Position numbers and translations under genes: made by a program
Shown here: one piece after another, positions 50,401 through 60,170 of the stretch
How the letters are laid out: each line of letters starts with the position of its first letter
Position numbering within the stretch: the stretch's first letter is position 1
Assembly: GCA_019828545.1 (NCBI GenBank)
Contig: JACVRA010000165.1
Coordinates: 434,001 to 498,000, forward strand
Length of the DNA stretch: 64,000 nucleotides
Direction: 5' to 3'
DNA from: Paracamarosporium sp. OC-R06-R3
Lineage: Eukaryota; Ascomycota; Dothideomycetes; Pleosporales; Didymosphaeriaceae
The notes under the pieces: model-generated
The model's input: only the letters and a program-made list of their open reading frames with translations
What the model was told of the DNA's origin: nothing
Databases searched by the model: none

Positions 50401-51660
50401 TTACTCTCGTCTCCAGGCTTGGAAACCTTCACCAGATGCTCGTCGCTGTATATGGAGAAGGTTAAGACGTGACTACTGCGATCAAGTTGACGCATGGGGA
50501 GCTTGCCACTGCCCGCGAATATGTCAAGAGCCAGTGCTACCTGCCCTCGCACACATCCAAGACGATATTCTTGCGATATTCCTCCTGACGGCCTCTGGCA
50601 GCCCCACCCATCTTGCCAAGATAGAACAGGTGAAAGCAATGACCCCTAGGCGAGGATGAAAAAGAGGTTGTTAAAAACAACGGCGCCGAGCCCCAAGGCG
50701 GAAGAATTCCCTGGAGATCATCTCAGCCTCAAGGCAAGCTACTACATTTGATCTAGTATCTGGAGGTTGGAAGACGGTCTCGGCGAGCTGTATCCGATAT
50801 GGACATAGACGTTTACCGCCAGCTCCTAGCCGGCTTATGTCATACCAGCGTGACCATGCAGATGTACCTTAAACTTGTCTTGCACAAAGTAGCAGACGTC
50901 AACAATGCAGCGGCTACAGGCATGTCGAGACACTTTCTCGCAGTCGGTATTCGATAGCTCTTGTATAGTTATGTTTGGTCCTTTATATTGCCGTGTCTTC
51001 ACCTACCAGCACATGTATTAGAGTCGAATTGAAAAGCTGACGATATGAGCCTCAGACCATTCCCGCCGCAGCAACCCTCGTACAGCGTGAGCCCATGGTC
51101 TGTGGAATACAAGGCAACCGGGGGCCTTAAGCCATCGCTCGCCTATCACTTCAACCAAAGTTATAAGGCAAAGTGGGGTGTCTCGTTAGGTCCTTAGCAA
51201 CATATCAATTTTGCTCAGTCGAATTGACCGCATAATGAAATGTACACTCGATGCAATCAATTATAGAGTAAAAGTATCATCAAGAGAGAGCAACAGTGAT
51301 ATCACAGACCGAGCCTGTCGCGGAGGTTTCTCTTCAACCATCAGAAATGCACCAGTACCAATGTTTACGCTTCTTGCGGTTGTAGCGAAGGGTAAGCGAC
51401 AAATCCTAACCAAACTCACAACGATACTTTGTGTAAGATCGTATCATCATTGGACTGGTTGTATAACTTCATGCACTCCAACAACTAGCTTCGAAAACCA
51501 GTGTGAGTCGGGCGTATCAGCCGCAACTCAGCCCTGCACGCTCACATCCTGGACGGCGCCCACGGTAGCAATCATAAATAGCTTCTCCAAGGAGCTTCTC
51601 CCTCACAAACCATCTTCGAAATCATAAATTCCTTTTGCCGATCGCACTCATTAAGCACAA
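44491..51660. other. Large gene-free, GC-rich region upstream of the Msn2-like gene
   Basis: 7.2 kb in which I cannot support any protein gene. Many open frames overlap on both strands, but their translations are rich in Arg, Ala, Cys and Pro, with no domain, no consistent splice pattern and no codon bias like the flanking genes. From 44491 to about 45200 it is probably the leader and promoter of the Msn2-like gene. Small features are a CT run (45924-45936) and three copies of a 12-bp CGCGACGGTA word (50059-50094). The part from about 50750 to 51660 is AT-richer and holds the promoter of the next gene. Long regulatory DNA or non-coding transcripts are possible. Confidence 0.55.
50059..50094. 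repeat. Three tandem copies of a 12-bp word
   Basis: CGCGACGGTA plus two variable bases occurs three times in succession (GG, TA and AT as the variable pair). It is short, lies in non-coding DNA, and is a candidate size-variable minisatellite. Confidence 0.7.
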
Positions 51661-52481
51661 ATGTCTGTTCAAATCACCAATCGTGCCACTGGCTGCTATT
51701 GGATGAATGGACACGATGCGAACGTTCGTACCGACAACCATTCAGACGAGTACAGGCAGTGTCCTCAAAGCTATGGCGGGCACGGCATGTGTTGTCGTCT
51801 TGTAGACAAGAATGGGAAACCGGACGAATGCAAAGACAACGGACTATGCAATGCGGGTAATAATGCGGGCAACTTCTACTTTCGAGAGTCGTGCACCGAC
51901 CCCACGTGGAAGGACCCAGCTTGCATTAAGCTATGTGTCGATGACCATAGTAAGCTCGATCGGTTTAGAAAGCCAAGAGAAGACGCATTGCTTACATTGT
52001 GGATAGTCCAGTTAGGCCCAGACACCTATGTCAATGGGAGCGCGAACGATGTGCCCGTCTATGGTTGTGAAGACGGGACCTATTGCCGTGGCGTTGAGGA
52101 TCTTGCGAAGCAATGCTGTCAGAATAATGAAGGGTACATGGAAAAGTTATAAAGGCGTCCGACATGACCTTAACATCAGGCACTATATTGTCATCGAGTG
52201 TCACGACTACTTCCTCCTCTCCTTCATCCTCAAGTCTTACACAAGCAGCTTCAACGAATAATACCGTTGCTATCGTAGGAGGGTTTGTTAGTGGCGTTGC
52301 TGCTTTAGCACTATGTGTCGTCTGTGTTTGGTTACTGCTCAAGAGGAGGAAAGTAGATATAGAGAAAGAGCCTCCACCAAAGTATTACCAGGCAATAGGA
52401 CCCCCACCATCCGAGTTATCCGCCTTCACGAAGCCTGTGGAAGCTAGCGGCAACGCTGACGCACGCGAATTACCTGCTTGA
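51661..52481 (+). CDS. Cys-rich single-pass membrane protein
   Basis: Exons are 51661..51949, 52007..52117 and 52180..52481, giving 233 residues. The first 134 residues hold many cysteines in a fungal pattern: GHGMCCRLVDKNGKPDECKD, SCTDPTWKDPACIKLC, VYGCEDGTYCRG and a final QCC. A Ser/Thr-rich stalk follows, then a hydrophobic helix (about 162-186, VAIVGGFVSGVAALALCVVC) with a KRRK stop-transfer signal and a short Pro-rich tail. The pattern suggests an extracellular Cys-rich domain anchored in the plasma membrane, possibly a wall sensor or receptor; function unknown. I see no signal peptide, so either the true start lies upstream or the single helix acts as signal anchor. Intron 1 (57 nt) is stop-free. 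Intron 2 uses an unusual GTCAGA donor, so that junction is tentative. Confidence 0.7.
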
Positions 52482-52716
52482 CAGCATCCTGGGACATGTA
52501 TTGCCCAAAGGCAAGCTTCTGCTGACGGGTGGTTGGTACTGAAGGAGTTAAGAGAAGACAGATCAAGAGCAGAGTGGTAGAAGGAGCAGCTGTAGCAATC
52601 AGTCACTTGGCTTATACGAGCTTGAGGCCCAGGAGTTGACGGAGTGAACTCGGTCGAGGTACAGGCTACCTGACTTAAGAAGACGCATGCCGGTCTTCAA
52701 CTCTGGTATCACGCAT

Positions 52717-53370
52717 TTACTGCATAACTAGGCATGCCGGGAAGATTAGCCTACCTTCACTTGTATGCAAGCACAATTCGCCTACACCTTTACCAGCATC
52801 TGCAGAGTTCTTACTATAGAGGAGATATTCAATCGATGACGAGGCAGCATTGCTTGCACCAATGGCAGAAAGAGGGCTCACAGTAGACTTTACAACAATG
52901 AAGCCATCGGGTGAGATCTCGTGGATCCATCCGTGGCGGCCCAAAGAGGGTACGCCAAATACCACGTTTGTCAGAAGCATTTTATATCCGGCCCATAAAG
53001 CTTGCCTTCACATGAGCATCGAAAATGGAACACAATATCTATCGTTCGACGTTTAGACATCCAATCGGCAAATGTCCACATTCTTTCCGTCTGAAGCATA
53101 GAATATCTTCGCTGCGATGATGTTCCGGCTGCTACGCATGCCATAGGCAGACGAATGGATATACGCCTCACATACGTCCCCTCGATCCAAAAAGACAGGC
53201 CTCAGTAATTGTAGATGTGAGATCAGTCCCGGCATTTGCCAAGTCATTCTCTTCCTATCATATGTTGTAAAAAGTCTCGTCATTGGCCATGAGAGAGTCG
53301 TGGAGCGCTCCCTGCGAAGGTTTTTGAAGTTCTCTGCTAGCGCGCCAAGCGCGGCCGGAACAACTGGCAC
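52717..53370 (-). pseudogene. Decayed gene of unknown family with two in-frame stops
   Basis: One minus-strand frame reads as a plausible protein for over 200 codons: PGLISHLQLLRPVFLDRG, then IIAAKIFYASDGKNVDICRL, a TAA (53055-53053), FSMLM, a TGA (53010-53008), then RQALWAGYKMLLTNVVFGVP, GRHGWIHEISPDGFIVV and ASSSIEYLLYSKN to a final stop at 52717. The frame is unchanged on both sides of each stop. Each stop is one C-to-T change from a sense codon (CAA and CGA). No donor/acceptor pair removes both stops in phase. A further protein-like piece in another frame lies upstream (53522-53337). No ATG clearly starts the frame. I do not recognise the family. Confidence 0.5.
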
Positions 53371-54638
53371 CGACCGCCGCCTACAAAAGCTTTTCGACGC
53401 TTTGGAACCTCTTTTCCTCTTCGTGCGGCGAAGATCATACTGAAGTTTCCCAAAACGTTATTTGCGCGTCTTAGACCGTGGCGCGCAAATGTCATTGATC
53501 TCCCAGAGAAAACATATTGCATAATCGATCGTATACACTTTGTGGAGGCGTCTGCTGCTGTGGCGCCTCCGCTGGAAAAGGGTCGAACATACCGCCGTGT
53601 GAGGAGATATCCAGTAGCTCAGACTTGCTACAGAATGCGTGAATCTCGGTACCTACGTTTCCAGGCTGTTGTTAAATCTCTGCGCGCAACCGTTGCGCCT
53701 CGAGCTTTCACGTGACATCTCGCTGCGTTTCTTCGCTGCATATCTGCGTCGGATTCATGTCAACGCGTTTTTTGCATTCCATTCCGTGTTCCACATCTCG
53801 AACACCTTTGGACAGCTTCCTGAAGCCTACACGCCGAATGGAGCGGTTTTGAACGTGTCTGCATCAAGATAATATGGATTGAATATCAAATGGATGAATC
53901 TCCACTGGAAGCCCAAGTATTAGCTTGGTAAACCTGAGAAACGTAGATATCAGACGAGAGATTTCAACTCGAATGTATCCCAATCCTGCATCACAAGTCC
54001 AATGAGATGTTGAGATCGCATATAGAAGCCCTGGATCACATATGACTGCATAGCTTCCATGTTCTTTATGTCTATGTAGTTTCTACTAGACTCCTTGATA
54101 TGTCTCTTCCAAAACAAATGAAAAACTCGTTACCTCGTTTGATTGTTCATCGGTCCTGTTCAACACTACACTTTTGGTCTGTCAAAGTGCACTATAATTC
54201 TCTGAAATATATACTGCCTCGAGCCATACATTGCTACCTAAATAAATATCATTCCACCACTACTTATTTACAAATACTCACCAAGCCCCTGTCGGATTAA
54301 TGAAAGCATTTTTGAAACCACTGTAACTTACTTGGATACGCCTGCTATCTCGTCACCATGTAATGTTGCAACTCATAGGACGACACAATAACAAATATCA
54401 CGTACACTGATTTTCTTTAATAGTTTAGTAAGATATCTTGCTTCCGTTTTAAGTCAGTTCATTCAAGCATTTCCTACAAGCTTTCAATCGAGTGAAAGCC
54501 TTCTACATAATCCGCTCGCTGCCGCATTAAAAGCAACAGTCGCTTTTCTATCTATGCTGTCTTTTTCAAGATGCTGCGCCTGGGCCATCCATTGGAATCC
54601 TACAACCATACTCCGTAAATATCATAGCAAGCAAGTCA
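53371..54638. other. AT-rich intergenic region
   Basis: 1.3 kb. The left end may hold the upstream part of the decayed gene (a different frame, 53337-53522). The rest (53900-54638) is AT-rich with no coding signal and includes the 3' UTR of the thioredoxin-PITH gene. Confidence 0.5.
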
Positions 54639-55760
54639 TTAATCGTCACCACCGATCTTCTCCAGCTTTCCCATCTCACGCTTCTCCCCAGACTCGCCGA
54701 TGATCCTGATCCGATCTATACGTGTCTTCTCGCCATCGCCGTCTCCGTCCACAACGAAGAGTACCAGGGAGTAAACGTTCTGGAACTTGACGAACCTCAG
54801 TTCCAGCTTAGCGGTGCCCGTGGTCTCGTCCCAATCAGATGGCTTGAGTTCGAACGTTTGCGTAGGCGCAATGTCTTCGGCCTCTTCGAAGCCGAGATTG
54901 TGCTGGCGGTTTGTGTACAAGTTGATGGTCTTCGGTCGGAGTGGGACTTCGTCATCATCGTCGTCGTCGGGCTTGGGTGGGAACGAGGTGATTTGGATGG
55001 TGTGGATCTTGAGCGTGGACGTGAACGGCGCGTACAACATCAACTGCTCATCGACATCGCTCTCCACCCAGTCCTTTTTGGATCCTTCCCCGCCGCCTGC
55101 TGCCTTGCCTTTCCCCGCGCTGCTCGGCTGCGTAGTGTCGAACAGCGTGCGCACACCCCCAAACTCACTGTCCGAATTCAGCAAATCCAGTCCACGGACG
55201 TCCACCTGGTCCGTAACATCTGTGTATCCTCGCGGTAAAGCAGCGCCCCGCCAGCCTCCAGTACCGCTGCCCGAACCCGAAGCCTCCCCGAAGCCTCCCT
55301 CGCCTGACTCGACCTCTGCTGCGAGTTTCTTGATATTGTCCGAAAGCTGCTGGGGGTTCTGGCCCGTGAACTTGGAGACCTGCTGGCCGTTCTTGAAGAT
55401 TACGAACAGGGGCGGGCTACGAGCGAACGTCAGCAGCGGACCGCAAAGCTTGACATCGGGTAAGCTCACTTTGTGGCGCCATAGCTTTGCGCAATCTGCG
55501 TCTGCTGTTCGGCGTTGACCTTGGCGAAGGAGACGGTCCCGGGGCGGGCTAGGGAGGCGGCAAGCTGGTCGTATACGGGGGCGATGGTTTTGCAGGCCTG
55601 ATTCCACTCGTTGTAGACTTCGGGGTTACAAGCATTAGCACGGCGATGTCGTTGTCGAGCGGTGTCGGGGATGTAGCTTACAGTTGACGACGACGATGCG
55701 TGATGAGGACAGCAGCGTGCTCAGCTGCTGGGGGGTGGATATCTGCGTAGAGCCCGACAT
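54639..55760 (-). CDS. Thioredoxin-like protein with C-terminal PITH domain (TXNL1 type)
   Basis: Exons are 55760..55682, 55617..55470 and 55416..54639 (minus), giving 334 residues. The N-terminal thioredoxin fold (about 1-108) shows RIVVVNFYNEWNQACKTIAP, VSFAKVNAEQQTQIAQSYGA and PPLFVIFKNGQQVSKFTG. A Gly/Ser linker follows, then the PITH domain (about 155-320): VDVRGLDLLNSDSEFG, QLMLYAPFTSTLKIHTIQI, KTINLYTNRQHNLGFEEAED and VYSLVLFVVDG. Human TXNL1 with this layout binds the 26S proteasome. The active site normally reads WCGPC, but here it is WNQAC, so the nucleophilic first cysteine is missing and ordinary disulfide reductase activity is unlikely (inference). It is divergent from the TUG/UBX gene, with 685 bp between their start codons. 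Confidence 0.92.
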
Positions 55761-56445
55761 GGTGTAGTGTTCGCTTGGTGGTGAGGAACTGGATGGTTCG
55801 TTGCGTATAAAAGTCCCGAAACCCTAGTGCTCTTCGTGTTGGTGGTGGGGGCGGGGCAGGCGTGGCGCATGGATGGGCTAGGTCGAGCCTTGCCTCATGT
55901 CATCTACCGCACAGGCAGCACCAGACGCGAACCTTCGAGAAGCGCCAGGACCTCGCGTCGTCGAGAGCCCTGTTTACTAACACAGGTTCCTGACCAACTC
56001 CAGGGTGCGCCAAGACGTGGCCAGCCTAACTCCGGCTCGTCCTCGCAGGCCCTCGCACTCCAGATGTCCATGTCTGATAGGATTGGTTACCTGACATCGT
56101 TTCTTTCTGGAGGTCTTTCTGGAAAACGCATCTGTGAGTCACTCCCCGGCTACTTTCTTGATGTCTATAGCTATAGGCTTCTGCCTGACATCATGGGTTA
56201 CTTCCGAGAAAGCCTACCATCATCGTGAACTAAGAAATACCGCCAGACCCGTCCACCCTCTCTCTCCGCACCCCCGAAGCCTCGCTCCTCCACATCGTTA
56301 ACCTACTCCTGACCGTTGAGCACTGCGACACCGTCTGCAAGGGCCACGGTTGGCATTGCTGGTACACCCGCGCCGTCCTTATTATCCACGCGCCCGCCGC
56401 CCTCTTTAGCGCCTTCAGCTTGTACAGAATATATTGGTTGGCATA
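55761..56445. promoter_or_regulatory. Shared divergent promoter region (thioredoxin-PITH / TUG-UBX)
   Basis: 685 bp between two divergent start codons. I looked for a proteasome-type element (GGTGGCAAA or its complement) and did not see one. A TATAAAAG at 55806-55813 points rightward, away from the near gene, and is too far from the right gene to be its core TATA. Confidence 0.45.
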
Positions 56446-58272
56446 ATGTCGCATGTTGTGGTTTTTAATGCGACGGCGAGGAGTCATAGGATACCTACTA
56501 CGCCAGTGAAGTACCTGACTGAGGTTCGCGATGAGGCCTGCAAGAAGTTTGGTGTCAGCAAGGAGCAGTTCACCCTCAAGTAAGTGGCTAAATGTCCTGC
56601 TGCACGGGTGCAGTGGTGGTTATGGCGGAGAGGATCAGACACAGAGCATGAACAGGAGATGGAGCACTTCAAACCGGGAAACCGGTATATCCTGCGTGGC
56701 GACCTGTCGCGAGACTCGCTACGAGTGTGTTGGCAGAGGAGCGTTAGGCCTACCACAGTGTCCAACTTTATTATTATTCGAAACGGTCAGAGGACTTAGC
56801 TAAGATGTTTTAGATACAACAACAAGCCCGTCTCGCTGTCACAGCAAATACGGCATGTGAACCTCCCGCAAGGCGCACGACTGGAACTCGTCCAAGCCTC
56901 CCGATCACCTACAGTCATTTCGGTAGCCCTAGGTCTTCCAGCATCCGAGAAAAATGCTCGTCTTACTCAGAAGTTCGCCAGCAATACCTCATTATGGGAG
57001 TTGCTACGGCAATTCGAGAGCGGGCAGGGTGCCAACTACAATTTCACTCAGCGTGGCGTACCGGAAATGAACGGAACAGGCACAGGCGCAGGCAGACTGA
57101 ACTACGAAATGCCCATCATCACAGTCATGCCCGGTCATAAGGAGTATGGCACATTTGTGGATTTGCAGAAGACGCTCAGCCAGCTAGGCTTCGATAGTGG
57201 CAGTGCGTCGCTGCGACTGAATTTCAAGAATAGTGGTACGCCGCTGGAGGAAGCGATGACGCAGATATCTCAGTACTTCAAGAGTGCCGATCCTGCACCG
57301 AGCGGTGCCCATTCAGAAAGCTCTGCACAAGCTGGTTCTATTCCAGATCTTGACAAAGCTGCTCCCGAGGCAACAGCAACAGTTGCGGGCGAAACGATAC
57401 GACCAGAGGAGCCAGATCCTTCGCCGATGGAGGTAGATCAGGATCCAATTGTTGCCGAAACTTCTATACCGGCAGTCGATGGCCCAGCTCAGATTCCCTC
57501 TTCAACACCCTTCATTCCTCAGTCGCCACCTCTGGAGTCAGCACCAGCCTCAGAGGGGACCATCTCGTCTGCATCACCTCGGAACATCCAGGTCTTCGCC
57601 GCTCCCACTTCTTCCACACCCCAAGCTGCCCGTCACGCGTTCAATGAAGCAGATTACCAGCCGTCCGTCGACCAATTACGCGGACTGCAAGCCACGTACA
57701 AGGAGCGCTCCAAGAACACTCGCCTCCTATCCGATAAGGAGCTCGAGGAACAGGAAAATGCGCGAAAGGAGAAGCTCGCCGCAACCGCTGACAAGGGCGG
57801 TATTGTGCGCGTGCGTCTGCCCGATGGCGCATTCGTTCAATTCTCCGTTTCTAAGACCGACACAGCCACTACCGTCTATGACTTCGTGACAAGCTGTCTA
57901 GAACACGCGAACGAGCCTTTCCACCTTTCCTACCGAGATGTGAAGGGCCAATTCGTGCAGATGGACCGGAATTTAAAGCTTCTCTTCCAAGACCTGAAGT
58001 TCAGCAGCAATGAGCTACTCACATTCCGCTGGGACGATGCTGCGAGTGCGGCTGTGCGCGGTGTGAAGCCCGTGCTGAGTAAAGAGTGGCAGCAGAAGGC
58101 TGCTCCGTTGAAGGTCGAGGAGCCCGCTGCGTCCGAAGCTGCACCCGCATCAAGCTCGTCCTCACAAGGTCAGACGCTAGGAGATGGGAAGCAGAAGAAG
58201 GAGTACTCGGCAGCGGAGAAGGAGAACAAGCTGAAGAGTTTGCTGAATAAGAGCATTTTCAAGAAGAAGTAG
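56446..58272 (+). CDS. UBX-domain protein of the TUG/ASPSCR1 (Ubx4-like) family
   Basis: This is a probable Cdc48/p97 cofactor. Exons are 56446..56579 and 56814..58272, giving 530 residues; the 234-nt intron is the longest in the window but splits the first ubiquitin-like domain cleanly (FTLK/YNNKPVSLSQQIRHVNL). Residues 1-75 form the TUG-type N-terminal ubiquitin-like domain, starting MSHVVVFNATARSHRI. A second ubiquitin-like region (about 95-190) includes YEMPIITVMPGHKEYGTF. A low-complexity Pro/Ser linker follows, then the UBX domain (about 370-460): GGIVRVRLPDGAFVQFSVSK, TVYDFVTSC, LSYRDVKGQF and NELLTFRWDD. The Lys-rich end (ENKLKSLLNKSIFKKK) is basic. Yeast Ubx4 works with Cdc48 in ER-associated degradation. 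Confidence 0.92.
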
Positions 58273-58994
58273 GGTGCTCTGGAAGATGGATGTGAGAGTC
58301 AAGGTTAAGATCAACATGAGAGGTTGTCGTGTTCATAGACGAAGGAAGGAATCCGATGGTGTTGTTGAAACCACGGATGGAATAGTTCCAAGGCAGTATT
58401 GGGGACATGCGGCAATGCGTGGCAGGGAGGTATCGTCTCTGGCATCTGTACAGCGAAGCGTTGCGCAGTAGGTACAAGGCTTCAAGCCTGTCAGTCCGAT
58501 AATCCATAACGAATTCATAAAATCTAATCGTGAAGCATGTCTCTTAAAGTTTAATGGACATTGTGACAAGTCTGTCCCAAGTGTAGTATTTTCGATCGAG
58601 AATGGGTCAACTAAGTATTTTTACAGCAGTTGCGGGAGTTGTTACGTCGATGATTGTTCTGCATCACATTCAACCGGCGGTAGGCAACCTGTAAAATGTT
58701 ATACGCAAGGCCACCCGATCATCACATGCTCCAAGCGACAAGTGAATTTTGGTATAGCGTGAACTGATCACTTTTTCATCTTTTAGGAGACACTACTAGG
58801 TATCCTCGTCCCGAAATGTCCATTCATTGTCAATACTCCGAAATCGTGCCCTTTATTCTGTGATGCATGTTCCGAAGTCGTGTCAATCCCGCCATGAAAG
58901 AGACCTAACACCCATGATTCGATTGATGAAGCGGAAAATGAGGTCCCCTGCTGCCGCGATGCTCGTTGCCCACCCTGGCGTAAGGTTAAAACGC
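58273..58994. other. Convergent 3' region (TUG-UBX / eL36)
   Basis: 720 bp between two genes whose 3' ends face each other. AT-rich, with no coding signal. Confidence 0.55.
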
Positions 58995-59653
58995 TCAGTG
59001 GCCAGCACGCCTGGATTCCTGGATGACGTTGGTCATCTCCTCGACCTTCCTCTTGGCACGGCCGAAGGTACCGAGCTGTGTGAATGTTAGCAAGTAGTCT
59101 GCTGCGGCGATGACGATGGACGAAAATGGTGCGTGTAGATGTCGGCGAGAAACGTACCCTCTTCTTTGCGAGGCGGCGGGCGCGCTTGTCCTTGGCATTT
59201 CGGAGCAACTCGATGACACGCTTCTCGTACGGGGCAAGTCTAAACACAAGCAGGTTAGCAACATCCTGTTGTCTCCATCTTCAACAGCAGCCGTCGGTCC
59301 GTTTCCAGAAAGCCAGTACGCTTCTGCGTTTCTTCCCTGCGGTCCGCGACGCCGTGTGCGAAGTGTAACGTACCCAGCAACCTCACGAGCAATGCCCCTC
59401 ACGAAAGCAGTCCTCTTGGACAGGAAACCCTTCCTCCGTGAGATCCTGGTGGCCGGGGTCCTGGGGGTGACCTCTGTTGACTACGGTCAGTATACGTTCG
59501 TCCGTCGCAATCGAGAAATTTCGCTCGTAGGGAATACGCACTGTGGCCGGCGTTGGGGCCAACGATGAGGCCTGCAATTATGTTAGCTTTGCGCGATGAT
59601 GAATTGCGGGCGTGGATATGCGCACCAGACTTTTGCTTCACTTCCTTGGGCAT
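58995..59653 (-). CDS. RPL36: 60S ribosomal protein eL36 (L36)
   Basis: A large-subunit ribosomal protein of 106 residues in five exons (minus): 59653..59626, 59571..59542, 59473..59374, 59239..59158 and 59075..58995. The spliced product begins MPKEVKQKSGLIVGPNAGHK and continues with TRISRRKGFLSKRTAFVRGI, APYEKRVIELLRNAKDKRAR and LGTFGRAKRKVEEMTNVIQE, all close to other fungal L36 proteins (yeast about 100 residues). Four introns (54, 68, 134 and 82 nt) interrupt only 321 coding bases; the third exon-exon join supplies the Gly-Leu of REVAGLAPYEK. Reading through any intron breaks the frame or the family pattern. I looked for snoRNA boxes in the 134-nt intron and saw none. Confidence 0.96.
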
Positions 59654-60170
59654 GGTGGCGGTCGTGTTGTCGTTGAGCTGAAATCGTAGAGTTGGTGATG
59701 GACCTTTTCGATGATGGTGCGTCGGTTCGCTTATTTCTGCCAAGGGAGCTAGGCTTGATAAGATTTCGAGCACGTGAAGCGCTAGTGACCAGTATCTTTC
59801 ATCCTGTAGCAGTAGCGAACATCAATCTCCAATCGATTGCGGCACCTTTTGCGATGTAATGCGCCGGGATGAGAAACGCTCTCAAATGACCTGTATTTGT
59901 CTCAGTTTTCTTCCTGCGAACCTTAGGCTTCATCTGGGCATTGGTGCATTACAACCACGAGTAATGCAAGTGATTCATGGGATGCAGCTACATGTAAACG
60001 GGATAACAAATTCTTCTCCAATTACGAAAGTGTTTCCATGTCTATGTGCGCCCAGAATGATAATGTCTGTTTACAATGGAATGATTGATTGCAATATAGC
60101 ATTCCACACAGAATGGACGTGGCTTAGAATAGTTGTAGGGTATCATTGTTTCCACAAGAGTAGGATATGT
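59654..60170. other. RPL36 promoter and thioesterase 3' region
   Basis: About 520 bp. The first 130 bp are the likely RPL36 promoter and leader. The rest contains the 3' UTR of the thioesterase-like gene. No other gene seen. Confidence 0.5.

Noticed and set aside
54787..55518. Open frame of 243 codons on the plus strand opposite the thioredoxin-PITH gene
   Set aside because: It is antisense to a well-supported gene and is Ser/Pro/Leu-rich without any motif.
55806..55813. TATAAAAG as core promoter of the thioredoxin-PITH or UBX gene
   Set aside because: It points away from the near gene and lies about 630 bp from the far start codon, too distant for a core TATA box.
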